Origin: Metridium senile
Lineage: Eukaryota > Cnidaria > Anthozoa > Actiniaria > Metridiidae
Assembly (NCBI GenBank): GCA_949775045.1
Contig: OX459109.1
Span: forward strand, 1,486,990 to 1,550,989
Direction of reading: 5' to 3'
Length of the DNA: 64,000 nucleotides
A program made the position numbers and the translations under genes. This document shows, in pieces, positions 48,001 through 57,415 of the stretch. Each line of letters starts with the position of its first letter. Positions within the stretch are counted from its first letter, which is position 1. The notes below the pieces were generated by a model, which worked only from the letters and a program-made list of their open reading frames with translations, searched no databases and was not told where the DNA came from.

Positions 48001-51000
48001 TTGTCAGGGGCGTTTTGCCTAACGACAAAGATCCTGGCACTTTGCGTTGTTCTCGTAAGCGTTGCAAGACATATTGTTTCACGTACATCTGTACAATCTT
48101 CGCATCGCATTAGTGACCATTTTACTTGTGTTACCCCTAATGTTATTTATTATATTCAATGTACTTTGTGTAACCAGCTATATGTCGGAGAAACTAGTAG
48201 ACGTCTTGGCAATCGTATCCGCGATCACGTTCGTGATGGTGATATTAGGGAGCTTTAGAGTTGACAACAAGTACGAGATTGAGTAGGAGTACGAGTTTTA
48301 AAATTGGCCTTGTGTGTTTTGTTGATACTGAATTACATTCCACTTCTTGTTTTTATTCATTTGGTATCTCAATCTACACACAGGACTACACTTCATCATC
48401 AACAACACACAGAAGGACAATTTCAAAACTTCTACTCGTACTCAATCTCGTACTCGTTGTCAAATCTAAAGTTCCCTTTTGGCACGAAGACAACACAAAG
48501 CCAGTCTCCCGTCATTTTAATTCTGCTAATCATAACATTAAGTAATGGTGTGTGTAAGAAGTAGGCAGGCAAACGGCAATGGAATGCAGAAAGGTGCTAA
48601 TAGACCTGAAGCGTAATGACGTCACACTTTTGCATTGTGGGATTGACAGAGGTCGTAGACAAACAAAATGGCGGCCGCTTGGCAACCATGAAAACAAAAT
48701 GTTGTGTTCTTTTTTGTATGTCAGAGAGAAAATACCATTCTCTCTTAACGTTCCACAAGATACCAAATGAAAAGAAAAAGAAACGGGAATGGATTAAGGT
48801 CATTAAAAGTAAACTACTAGAAAAGGAAAGTAAATGGAAACATGTATGTAGCTTGCACTTTGGCGGCGGTCTAATCCGTCCATCTCATTGGTTAAAACAT
48901 GAAAATCTGCCATAATTTCAAAACTAATCGGATTTTTTAATATTTTATTTGATATCTAATTCCCTTTTCATCTAAGATTTCCTGAGCCTTTATATATCAA
49001 AATTTCTATGTGGGGAACATATCAAATTGTAATCGTCTTGTGGCTATTGTTATGAGCGCTTATGATTGGACGAGATCTTTTAGTACAAAAGAAACTGAGT
49101 TTTTGCACATTTTATTTTTAAAATGTGTTACCTATAGGCTGATACACCTATTTCAATTAACCTTGTCCATCTGGAATGATCGATCTGAGACCGATAGGAA
49201 TTGTGGGAGCTCGTTAAACTGCAAATACACTATTATAATCACACTCAAATATTAATGTTACTTCTGAAATACTATTATCCATAATTAGGCACCATTCAAG
49301 TGTGATTAAAACAACACATTTGGAATTTATTGAACTCCCACAATTCCTATCGGTCTCAGATCAACCATTCCAGATTGACAACGTTAATTGAAATAGGTGT
49401 ATACTTTCAGTCTGAAAACTAAGACATTCTTATGTGGGGAGGTTGCTATTGCCGCATAACAATAGAGAGTTGCGTACTTCTTACACAGATCATTACTTAA
49501 TCACATGACAGCTTTCGGTTTATGTCGTATTACTGGAACTAACAATAACCGTAAATCTAAAGAAATGCGACTAATTTATTCCTTAGGTACACAGCAACCT
49601 TTCGGCATGAATTAACGATTCGCTTTCAATTAATTTTTCCATTGTTCTTTAACTCCTCCTACATTTTATATCGCCTTTGATTGGTTCATCACTTTTCCCG
49701 CTTCTTATTTATACTCAGTATCTCTCTTAGGGGCTGTTTATATGATGGCGAGTTGTCCAGGCTAGCCGGGATAACTCTATTGTTTTGTGTTCCCCGGGGA
49801 ATTCACGCTTCCATATAAACAGCCCCTTAGTTTAACTCTTTTACTCCGACGAAAGGCTAAAGCTCGAAACGTTAGTCAACATTTTTTACCGTGTTACAAA
49901 TTTCATTATATTACCTATCTCCACTATATATGTTATGCTTTTATAAAAAAAACAAGAATTTCTGAAAGTTTTTAGACAGTAAAATTCAGATTAAAGTTTA
50001 TGGAGCAAGAATCCTTATCTTCATCTAAAAAACTCGACACGGTTAAGATTTCTTTTGCACATTTCTTATGAATAATTAACGAGTTTGTGAAAGTTATGTT
50101 AAAGCATTCGAATGCCTGGTGAAATGCATTGAAATTTTTATTCGTATTAATTGCGTGACTTTGACGTTTATCAATTACAGTGCAAGAGATGAACTAAAAT
50201 CTGAAGTACAAGGCCTTCGCCCTCATACCAGTCTAGATGTGCAATCATACAACATTATTCTAACGGGTCAAATAGGCTCCGGAAAGTCCAGTTTTGTTAA
50301 CAGTATCAGTAACATCTTCAAAGGATCTGTAACTCCAGGTAAAGCAGCAGTAGGGCAGAAGGCATACAGTCTTACTAAAAAGGTAAGTTCATAAAGACTC
50401 GCGTGACTTTCAAATGCTTTCCTCAGTTAAACGATCGGGTATCGGTTTTATGCTTTTGGGGAGTAAAAATCGTTCTTACCCTGCCCTTTTCGGTATTTTT
50501 TACGCTCCCGACAAGCATACCCGGTACTTTTAAGATATCAGGGGACCTTCGCGACCGATGTTAAGGAGGCTCGGGTCAGTATTTTTCGCGCTCACCCAGC
50601 GACGTTTGAAAGGCCGTAGTTCCTGCGTCAGAGGGTATTTTGACAAGATTTTTTAACACTTGTCTACATATAGAATAAAGTTTTTAAAAAAGTCATTTTT
50701 AATAAAATCGATAATATTTTAGCCGACAAATGATAATGCCGCCGAATTTCTATGTAGCCTATTTTAAGGAAAAATCGACCTAAACTTTTAAAAACACATA
50801 GCTTACTTTAAAGCTGTTACCTAGGTCAACAATCTGGCAAAGTTTAAAAAAAATTCATCTCACCGATTTTGAATAAAAACGGGACAATTTTTTTCAGTGC
50901 AAAAAATCATTGTTTTATAATATTTACCGATAACAACGGACTTTGTAAAGATAAATCAAAATCCTTCCAGCCAGGTATTAACAGGACATTTTTCTACATT

Positions 51001-54000
51001 CTCTGTGAATTTCAACAAATTTAGTCCACGGGATGTTTTTTGGGAAAGGATATAAATCGGCAAAAGTTTGTCAGTTTTTGTGCAAAACTTCTAATTTTTA
51101 CTTCTGAGCACGCTAACGAAAAAATCTGAAATAACTTTTTTTTATTTTTTAGCTATCAAAAGTTCACCATATTTTCAAGTGCGCCTCTAAATTTTATAGT
51201 GATTGAAATATTTTGAGGCGGTCAAATAAAATTCTGAACGTGGGTATAAAAAAGCAAAAGCATGCAAATCATGTATAACTCGAAAATAAAAACAAACCGG
51301 CCGCTGCAAAGCGAAGGCAAATATACCCACGTTCAGAATTTTATTTGACCGCCTCAAAATATTTCAATCACTATAAAATTTAGAGGTGCACTTGAAAATA
51401 TGGTGAACTTTTGATAGCTAAAAAATAAAAAAAAGTTATCTCAGATTTTTTCGTTAGCGTGCTCAGAAGTAAAAATTAGAAGTTTTGCACAAAAACTGAC
51501 AAACTTTTGCCGATTTGTATCCTTTCCCAAAAGAAATCCCGTGGACTAAATTAGTTGAAATTCACAGACAATATAGACAAATGTCCTGTTAATATCTGGC
51601 TGGAAGGATTTTGATTTATCTCTTCAAAGTCTGTTGTTATCGGTAAATATTATAAAACAATGAATTTTTCCTAGGAAATAAAATGACCCGTTTTTATTCA
51701 AAATCGGTGAGATGAATTTTTTTTAAACTTTGCCAGATTGTTGACCTAGGTAACAGCTTTAAAGTAGGCTATGTGGTTTTAAAAGTTTAGGTCGATTTTT
51801 CCCAAAAATAGGCTACATAGAAATTCGGCGGCGTTATCATTTGTCGGCTAAAATATTATCGATTTTATTAAAAATAACTTTTTTAAAAACTTTATTCTAT
51901 ATGTAGACATGTGTTAAAAAATCTTGTCAAAATACCTTCTGACGCGGGAACTACGGCCTTTCAAACGTCGCTGGGTGAGCGCGAAAAATACTGACCCGAG
52001 CCTCCTTAAGTAATCCCTATAAAAGTATACATTTTCTTGAATAAATGGAGATTGCAACTATGTGATTTGTTTTGAAGAAATACGGCTCTATTTTTTTAGT
52101 GGGTATCTTATGATTTTTGACCACTCATTTTTAAGAAGTTCCAGGAACACCGCATTTCAATCGATTTCGTTCAAACGTTGCTCAATTGATTATTTTAATA
52201 ATTAGGTATTAAAATACCTCAAGTCTAAAACCGTGTCTCATTTTTTTGATATCTTGTCGCGTTTTAAAGTTATTGTACGATTTATATAAAAATAGCTAAA
52301 AATTTAGCGTGCTATGAGGAGTTAATGAACATCGGTCGCGAAGGTCTCCTGATACCTTAAGCCTAGCTGCTCCAGACTAATCTCAAAAACTGTTTTAAAC
52401 GTATTAGCTTTAAGGTTAGTTAAGTTTAGCTAAGTTAAGCTAATAAAAACCGTTTGATTACTAAATGTTTACAAACGTACTCATTCAACGGTTAATTAGT
52501 ATAATTGTCTGATCCGGCAAGCTCCTTATTGTTTAAAAAGTAAGATATTGCGACGTTCACTTGTTATATCAGTAAGAACCGCTGAACCGGTGGTGTAGGA
52601 TTGGTACTTCCTATCTTCTATTGCATGTTATGGGCTTCCTGTTTAGATAAATAGAACTGTTACAAAGGAAGCCCACAAATAAGAAAATGAGTTTGTTGCG
52701 GAAGAGGCTACTCGTGGATCTAAGTTTAAGTAATTTCCCCTTTTTTCTTCATTGGACTCCCGTGATTTAATATCATGCCGGGGTAACTGTATGTATGTAT
52801 GTTGTTCTCTTAGTTCATGATGTACGAGTTAGGAAACGACATTCCGATCAGGATTGGTGATACAATGGGAATACAACATGACACAGGTGAAGCGGACATC
52901 AGGAACATTTTAAGTATAGTGGATGGACATGTACCTGTAGGACATACGGTAAGACCAAGGACGTACAGTAGAGCCCTATATACCGGCCCCTCAAAATACC
53001 GGACATTCAAGAAAACGAAATTCTCTGAAACCGGGCATATCTTTTGTTTCAATTTATGTCCGGCATTTCTGGCTCGCACTAGTTTTTTTGACATGAGGTA
53101 CCACTTTGAAAATCATTTTTTTCGCAGCCTAAAAATTATCCGATGGCTTTGATACTTTGTCAACATTGTTATATAAGACCACAATTGTGTTTGGTAGAGG
53201 TTTCCTAGCAACGCATGTCACTATAGCAACAGACCATGTATGCCCTTTGTTTGAAACATTGTCAGGCTGTTTTCTCGAAATCTAGCCAAAATGTCTTTAA
53301 CGAAATTTTCAGGGTTTGTAATCCTATAGTAGTGCATCAGTAGTAAATTAGAGATTTATTTTTTAACAGATGATTTTGCTTACTCGCTTAAATGGGGTCA
53401 ATATTGTTATAATATTTTCACCCATCTCTCTCTATTTTTTATATAATATAATTCGATCTAACTGCAAACTTGGGGTTACAAAATTTGTGTTCAGGCAAAC
53501 GATTTCAAGAAAAAGGACGAAATAGAACGTATACGTAAAGAAATCACAAAATAACAGAAAAGCTCCTTTTTCACGTAAACTCGATGTTCTCATAAATGAT
53601 CTCTCTCACAATTTATCTAGGAAAGACCAACTGTTCATTCGATACTTCTTATTGTTAGCAATGTTGACAAAGTATCAAAGCAATCGAAGAATTTTTAGAC
53701 TGCGAAATCTTGATTTTAAAAGTGGTACCTCGTGTCAAAAAAACAAAACTATAGCGAGCCACCTTAAAAAAATGTCTTTTTTTGTAGTTTACTGCTGATG
53801 AAGAATTCACGTATGATAATCCTCGCTATATTAAAGAGCCAAAAATCGCAGACAGGGGTCATTGTGTTGCAATAGTTATCAAAGCAAATTGGGGTTTTTG
53901 GAAAGAAACTATGATCAAAAAGTTTCAAAGCTTGGCTGATGGCCTGCGGTCTAGAAGTAAGTATAATCTTAAGAGTAGTGTAAAGACCCGGCAAGGGGGA

Positions 54001-55952
54001 CGGCTAACCCTCTAACCCGCCTCCCCCTCGCCTCGTTGATCGTCAATTCATTAATGATTTACTGATTGCTCTAGAAATGACAATCTGGCATCAGAAAAAT
54101 TCCTCGTTCAAGTGGTTTAATCCTTGTATTTTTCAGATGTGAGCATAATTGTTCTTATCACTCATATTGATGAATATTGTGCTGGGATAAAAGGCGACGT
54201 AACAAAAACCTTCCACCACGAGTGTGTAAGACTTCTTGTCAACAGGATAAGCTTGATATTGCGTGGTTTAAATCCAAACCAGATATTTCCTGTAGTTAAC
54301 TACCGAGATGAACTTCACTTGGACGAAAACAAGGATATCCTTCTCTTGTACCCGCTGCGTACTATGGTCCGTGGCGCGCAGGATTACCTTGAATACATGG
54401 AAAAGTGTGTCTAACTTGCCTTCCAACAGCACTTGCCAACACGGCCAGCAAATGATGGGTTCTCAAAAGCTTTTTCACTCTTATTAAAACAAGCCATTGG
54501 AAAAATCAAGCAATGCCGATATAATTGTAATCACATTGTAGCTATTAAGTCCTAGCATGATAAATGGATCTGATCATCATAACCGTGTATGATCATTTAG
54601 AACTTGCTATTTTTGCGAACAAAAATAGTACCAACTTATGCACCATATTTAAATCCAAGTTTCGTCCGGAATGATGATATTTTATTGTTATGATATAATA
54701 CAGATGATAACCACAAGCACCTAACACTAATAAAAGGCTTCAAACTGCCTAAATTACACGAGAACTGCACATGATTTATTCATAATGCATATACATGCAT
54801 TTCTCTTATTGTAGATTTGATGGTTTATGATTTCAATAAACAGTAAATAAGCCAATGAGTTAGCTTGTGTTGGTAGTTAGATAGTTAAAACTTTTAAGCG
54901 AAAAAAGTCAAGGAAATAGGAAATAGGAATAAACGAACGGATGAATTAATGAACGAACGAATGGATGGATGAATGAATGAATGAATGAATGAATAAATGC
55001 ATGAATGAATGAATGGATGAATGAATGAATGAATGAATGAATGAACGAACAAATGAATGGATGAATGAATGAATGCATGAATGGATGGATGGATGAATGA
55101 ATGAATGAATGAATGAATGAATGAATGAATGAATGAATGAATGGATGGATGGATGGATGAATGAATGAACAAATGAATGAATGAATGAATGAATGAATGG
55201 ATGGATGGATGGATGGATGGATGAATGAATGAATGAATGAATGAATGAATGAATGAATGAATGGATGAATGGATGGATGGATGGATGGATGGATGGAAGA
55301 ATGAATGAATGAATGAATGAATGAATGAATGAATGAATGAATGAATGAATGAATGAATGAATGAATGGATGGATGAATGAATGAATGAATGAATGGATAA
55401 ATGAATGAATGAATGAATGAATGAATGAATGAATGAATGAATGAATGAATGAATGAATGAATGAATGAATGAATGAATGAATGAATGAATGGATGGATGG
55501 ATGGATGGATGAATGAATGAATGAATAAATTAATGAATTAAAAAAGTGTCAAAAACATGTACGTACCTCCAGTTCTACCATGAATGTACTCCTTCCCTTG
55601 TAAATATTGTCAGACGATCCCATCCTAAATAACAAAATAGAGAATGATGAAAACTATTGTAGTAATTGATTATGATGATGATGATAATATCATGACGACA
55701 ATATTAACAACAATGGTGACGATACTAGTAATTGATTTTGATGATAATAAAAATGAACAATGATAACGATAATGCATTAACATTAAAGTTGATAATGATC
55801 ACGATAACGATAACGATAAAAATAACGATATGGTTTACGATGTTATGTGATGAAGATGATGCTTTTTATTTAAAAAAAAACTATATTTGACTCTGTGTTT
55901 ACTCCAAGACCTGTGCACATCGTAATGTTGATGATGATGATGATGACTGCAT

Positions 55953-55985
<33 letters not shown>

Positions 55986-56712
55986 CTAACGACGATGATG
56001 ATGATGATGATGTTGGTGATGATGCTGCTGATGGTGATGAAAAAGCTAATGATAACGACAGCACAGTAAAAAAACCTATACCAGACAGCGCTAGGACCGA
56101 AAAAATTGCCCGGTTAAGCAGGGGTTCCGGTGTATTGGGATTTTATTTGAAACTTTGGGGAAATTATAGGACCAGAAATGTTGTCGGGTTGAGTGAAAAT
56201 GCCATTTTTCGAGGGTCTGGTATTGAGGGGTACTATGTGTATCAACATACCGAGTGTGGACAGCATCTAACGGCGACAGTTCAACATGGTTTGCAGGGAC
56301 AAAGGAGCCAATTTGAGCCATGATGGCAATAAGAGCCACCTAAACAATCAAAAAGCAATCAGAAATCAATAGTGCATGTTTTGAGGCCTTGAGTTCCTAA
56401 CTTAGGGGCTGTTTAGATGGACGCGAGTTGTCCCTGCTAGCCGGGATAACTCTATTGTTTTGTTTTCCACGGGGGAATTCAAAACAATAGAGTTATCCCG
56501 GCTAGCAGATAATATAAACAGCCCCTTAGTTACACTGAAAAGTGCCTGTTATGTCCTGGAGGTTTAAGATTGCATATTATCAATTTAGGAATATAATAAA
56601 TATGAATGCTTTGATTTGACTGACTTCTTGAATAAAAACTGACCTGTTTGATGTAGCAGCTTTTGCCGCCCATATTTGGACCTGTTATCACCATACATCG
56701 GTTACCTGTACC
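38711..56712 (-). CDS. MSH3: MSH3, C-terminal ATPase-domain exons (partial gene)
   Basis: Five - strand exons in transcription order: 56712-56644, 56339-56251, 55624-55567, 39740-39612, 39012-38711. They read continuously in frame. MSH3 pairs with MSH2 as MutS-beta, which recognises insertion/deletion loops in nuclear mismatch repair. Visible are the Walker A motif GPNMGGKS, the segment [14 protein letters not shown], Walker [15 protein letters not shown] and the C-terminal [17 protein letters not shown] segment. The match is to MSH3 rather than MSH2 or MSH6 by SCYIKQ after Walker [10 protein letters not shown] and the later [24 protein letters not shown] block. Exons for the mismatch-binding, connector and lever domains (higher coordinates) and the last exon were not found. 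The 15.8-kb intron 39741-55566 contains a complete gene on the other strand. Confidence 0.92.
39030..39270. repeat. GAT microsatellite in an MSH3 intron
   Basis: Imperfect GATGAT/AATGAT tract. Confidence 0.92.
39277..39517. mobile_element. Harbinger-like MITE with G-run and C-run
   Basis: GGGGCCGACCATTTAACTTT plus a G-run at the left is mirrored by a C-run and AAAAGTTAAATGGTCGGTCC. TAA flanks both sides (39277-39279, 39515-39517), a PIF/Harbinger-type 3-bp target duplication. It lies in the intron between the last two identified MSH3 exons. Confidence 0.75.
39612..39740 (-). CDS. MSH3: MSH3 exon with Walker B
   Basis: 43 codons, phase 0 at both ends. It contains [19 protein letters not shown], with the catalytic Asp-Glu and the following signature used in trans across the dimer. 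Confidence 0.95.
39790..40250. repeat. (GAAT)n/(GGAT)n microsatellite
   Basis: GAAT/GGAT tract interrupted at about 40042-40140 by non-repeat sequence (CACACTTCCCGGAATCTGAG and on). Overlapping Ser/Ile/His-rich reverse frames are artefacts. Confidence 0.95.
40662..42271. repeat. Tandem duplication unit U1 (1610 bp)
   Basis: Starts ATTCAAAGTAACTTTTCTGA. It differs from U2 and U3 by small changes and a 28-bp segment near 41355. It contains the IRF-like pair AAGCGAAA/TTTCGCTT (41896-41903, 41939-41946) and a splice-donor-like GAGAAC|GTAAGT at 42001. A 120-codon reverse frame is shared with U2 but truncated in U3. Confidence 0.95.
42272..43853. repeat. Tandem duplication unit U2 (1582 bp)
   Basis: Shares with U3 variants absent from U1 (for example ACTTTAAAAAAATTTAG and TGACAATCGATGTGTTG), so the U2/U3 duplication is the younger step. 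Donor-like site at 43583. Confidence 0.95.
43854..45175. repeat. Tandem duplication unit U3 (broken by the IFI44-like 5' exons)
   Basis: Identical in layout to U2 up to AAATATATGATTCTAT at 45175, where it switches to sequence leading into the first coding exon at 45249. The unit's missing tail reappears at 45735-45890. U3 is therefore the copy in functional contact with the gene. Confidence 0.92.
45042..45142 (+). promoter_or_regulatory. Probable proximal promoter and 5' untranslated exon end of the IFI44-like gene
   Basis: AAGCGAAA (45042-45049) and its exact complement TTTCGCTT (45081-45088) resemble paired IRF half-sites (GAAA/TTTC). The sequence then runs to AAAGAGAAC|GTAAGT, a strong donor whose partner would be the TTTTTTAG acceptor at 45248, one base before the ATG. 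This gives a 106-base leader intron. The same layout is repeated in U1 and U2. Function is inferred from position and motif only. Confidence 0.4.
45250..54414 (+). CDS. IFI44-like GTPase (six coding exons), nested in an MSH3 intron
   Basis: Exons: 45250-45277, 45403-45448, 50181-50382, 52814-52948, 53788-53956, 54137-54414. Phases agree and give 285 residues. The interferon-induced 44 family is built around a P-loop GTPase-like fold and is linked to antiviral responses in vertebrates; many invertebrates have expanded sets. Visible are a PWRVIKGW segment (15-22) like the PWR..W motif before the domain, the P-loop GQIGSGKS (54-61), DTMG (108-111) as the G3 region and THID (202-205) as the G4 region. 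The C-terminus is complete at YLEYMEKCV. The start MGNWWSC fits the N-myristoylation pattern MGxxxS, with Cys7 available for acylation, so membrane attachment is plausible. Introns carry a Penelope-like remnant, a 1.8-kb foldback and a long MITE. Family call strong; function inferred. Confidence 0.88.
45735..45890. repeat. Detached tail of the 1.58-kb unit
   Basis: GAACTTCGAAAGAGCCAAAA, GTGTGGTAAGCTTCGATACG, GCAATATTCGTGAACTTCAA and GGCCGATTTTCAC match the last 150 bases of U1/U2, including the GGGCCCCCTGAGGCCCCCTT palindrome. Confidence 0.88.
45891..46784. other. Intronic spacer with no supported gene
   Basis: A 67-codon + frame (46104-46307) is basic and unrecognised. No splice-site pattern links it to the IFI44-like gene. 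Confidence 0.35.
46785..46955. repeat. Second detached copy of the unit tail
   Basis: AACTCATGGTCTTTTACATT, AAAACGGGACAATATTTGAA and CGTTCAGGCCATAATATTGA through GGCCGATTTTCAC repeat the U1/U2 tail, ending directly before the LINE fragment. Confidence 0.88.
47065..47679 (+). pseudogene. LINE reverse transcriptase fragment
   Basis: A 204-codon frame with [34 protein letters not shown] and ENYRPISRL, the N-terminal blocks of a non-LTR reverse transcriptase (Jockey/CR1-like). It stops before the catalytic Asp motifs and lacks an endonuclease. It is probably the counterpart of a different copy from the one at 31.2 kb, which holds the opposite end of such a protein. Confidence 0.9.
48248..48476. 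mobile_element. MITE inserted in the GIY-YIG coding remnant
   Basis: Inverted arms of about 50 bp: CTTTAGAGTTGACAACAAGT, ACGAGATTGAGTAGGAGTAC on the left and GTACTCAATCTCGTACTCGT, TGTCAAATCTAAAG on the right. The Penelope-like reading frame resumes directly after the right end. Confidence 0.85.
48689..48915 (+). CDS. THAP-type zinc finger, truncated
   Basis: A 75-codon frame. It starts [10 protein letters not shown], with a C-x4-C pair, continues with LTFHKIP and REWIKVI, and has the C-x2-H pair in VCSLHF. That is the C2CH order of THAP DNA-binding fingers, found in P-element-type transposases and their domesticated relatives. It ends soon after (KHENLP), without the usual AVPTIF-like end of the domain or any catalytic part. 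It lies inside the TTAA-flanked element, so it is probably the remaining start of that element's DNA-binding protein. Confidence 0.75.
49143..49401. mobile_element. MITE, TACACCTATTTCAA family, copy 4
   Basis: Ends TACACCTATTTCAATTAACC and GTTAATTGAAATAGGTGTA. Arms continue through ATCTGAGACCGATAGGAATT and GTGGGAG, matching the arm of copy 1 (GAGACCGAAA). It is inserted inside the TTAA-flanked element. Confidence 0.85.
49727..49829. mobile_element. Harbinger-like MITE, GGGGCTGTTTA family, copy 1
   Basis: GGGGCTGTTTATATG ... CATATAAACAGCCCC (49730-49826) flanked by TTA on both sides. The centre TAGCCGGGATAACTCTATTG is shared with copy 2. It interrupts the Penelope-like remnant. Confidence 0.85.
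50181..50382 (+). CDS. IFI44-like exon 3 with P-loop
   Basis: The acceptor follows ATCAATTACAG and the donor is AAAAAG|GTAAGT; one base completes a Ser codon, then 67 codons follow. It contains the strand [20 protein letters not shown]. Of all exons here it carries the clearest family signature. Confidence 0.92.
50530..52360. mobile_element. Long foldback element (arms of about 700 bp) in IFI44-like intron 3
   Basis: The left arm 50530-51246 and the right arm 51322-52008 are near-perfect inverted copies around a loop of about 75 bp. The outermost 32 bases (TTAAGATATCAGGGGACC, TTCGCGACCGATGTT) pair with 52329-52360 after a 320-bp segment present only on the right. No coding capacity is seen. 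Confidence 0.92.
52361..52810. other. Intronic spacer
   Basis: AT-rich. It contains GGGCTTCCTGTTTAGATAAA mirrored by AAAGGAAGCCC (52630-52676), a short inverted repeat like one just after the exon ending at 24305. Nothing else supported. Confidence 0.4.
53070..53761. mobile_element. Inverted-repeat element of about 690 bp in IFI44-like intron 4
   Basis: GGCTCGCACTAGTTTTTTTG, ACATGAGGTACCACTTTGAA and TTTGATACTTTGTCAACATT on the left (from 53071) are mirrored at 53657-53760. The interior shows no open frame of note. Confidence 0.8.
54137..54414 (+). CDS. IFI44-like exon 6, C-terminal part with G4 motif
   Basis: It starts with two bases completing Asn and encodes [14 protein letters not shown], a helix-rich segment with [18 protein letters not shown], then the stop. 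The pattern of a strand ending NY..E before the final helices is typical of IFI44-like proteins. Confidence 0.9.
54415..54930. other. 3' untranslated region of the IFI44-like gene and spacer
   Basis: AT-rich; no open frame. It contains the polyadenylation candidate at 54835 and leads into the GAAT tract. Confidence 0.4.
54835..54840 (+). terminator. Candidate polyadenylation signal AATAAA of the IFI44-like gene
   Basis: AATAAA 421 bases after the stop, in TTTCAATAAACAG. A weaker ACTAATAAAAGG occurs near 54728. Confidence 0.45.
54935..55530. repeat. (GAAT)n/(GGAT)n microsatellite
   Basis: The longest tetranucleotide tract of the window, about 600 bases, ending 40 bases before the MSH3 exon at 55567. 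Confidence 0.97.
55567..55624 (-). CDS. MSH3: MSH3 exon with the [10 protein letters not shown] motif
   Basis: 58 bases: one base completing Arg, then 19 codons, [19 protein letters not shown]. Donor GAG|GTACGT. It is followed by the 15.8-kb intron. Confidence 0.9.
55665..56045. repeat. GAT and GATAAC microsatellites
   Basis: GAT runs at 55670-55690 and 55928-56035, with AACGATAACGATAACG in between, all in an MSH3 intron. Confidence 0.93.
56251..56339 (-). CDS. MSH3: MSH3 exon after Walker A
   Basis: 29 codons plus two bases. It encodes [17 protein letters not shown], the conserved helix after the P-loop, then SPLDAVHTR, leading into the next exon through a split Arg codon. Confidence 0.9.
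56402..56528. mobile_element. Harbinger-like MITE, GGGGCTGTTTA family, copy 2
   Basis: GGGGCTGTTTAGATG ... ATATAAACAGCCCC (56405-56525) flanked by TTA on both sides; shares TAGCCGGGATAACTCTATTG, here also present inverted, with copy 1. Confidence 0.85.
56644..56712 (-). CDS. MSH3: MSH3 exon with Walker A
   Basis: 23 codons, phase 0 at both ends, acceptor TTTCTTTCAG, donor CAG|GTCAGT. It contains [13 protein letters not shown], the nucleotide-binding loop. Cys follows the Ser of the P-loop where vertebrate MSH3 usually has Ser. Confidence 0.92.
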
Positions 56713-56959
56713 CTGAAAGAAAAAGGATAATTTTATCGTTACATGTATCATTACCTTCATCGGCATCATGAACTTTGAACTTTTTTTTTTAACTTTTGTT
56801 TTATTCACACACATATATTTACAATATGAATATTTATACATAACATTTACAAATTTGAGAGCAGGATAAGTAACTGAAAATTATGTATTTAATTTATAGT
56901 AAAGTGTGTGTGGCTGTCGAAGTAGTATAAACTTTCGAGTCGACAGCCACATCTTCTCC

Positions 56960-57415
56960 AACATAACCATCATCATCATTATTATCTTCTTCACCATCAT
57001 AACCATTATCATCACAATCATCATCATCAGAATTATTATCATCACTATCATTGTCTTCATCATCACCATCATTATCATCGCCATCATCATCATCACCATT
57101 ATTATCATCACCATCACTATCATCGCCATCATCATTATCACCATCAATATCATCATCATCATTATCATCACTGTCGTCATCCCATTATTGCCTTCATCAT
57201 CATCATCATCATCATCAGTATGAAGATGGTGATCATGATAACGATGGTGATGGTGATGGTGATGATTATGGTGATGGTGATAATGATGGTGATGATGATG
57301 ACAATGATGATAATGATGGTGATGATGATGACAATGATGATAATGATGGTGATGATGATGATGATGACTATGGTGATGATGGTGACAATGATGATAATGA
57401 TGGTGATCGTTTCCC
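56960..57415. repeat. Back-to-back (ATC)n and (GAT)n microsatellites
   Basis: ATC/ACC-type units to about 57218 switch to GAT/GGT-type units from about 57225, so the two halves can pair as one long quasi-palindrome. Confidence 0.93.

Larger units (their letters stand above)
48538..49500. mobile_element. TTAA-flanked element carrying a THAP-domain frame
   Basis: TTAA occurs at 48538-48541 and 49497-49500. Between them, terminal inverted repeats GTAATGGTGTGTGTAAGAAG and its approximate complement CTTCTTACACAGATCATTAC bound 955 bp. Removing the insert and one TTAA joins the two Penelope-like coding segments in frame, which strongly supports a real insertion with a TTAA target. TTAA is the target of piggyBac-type elements; superfamily assignment is uncertain. 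Confidence 0.82.
47715..49930 (+). mobile_element. Penelope-like element remnant with GIY-YIG domain, three insertions inside
   Basis: Coding remnants in shifting frames: [20 protein letters not shown] (about 47790), the GIY-YIG segment [20 protein letters not shown] (about 48150-48220), [15 protein letters not shown] (about 48500-48535) and a C-terminal block with [15 protein letters not shown] (about 49570-49610). This order is that of the C-terminal half of Penelope-like reverse transcriptase/GIY-YIG proteins. It is split by elements at 48248-48476, 48542-49496 and 49730-49826. The tail after 49830 is shared with 9800-9905. The reverse transcriptase core is missing. Confidence 0.8.
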
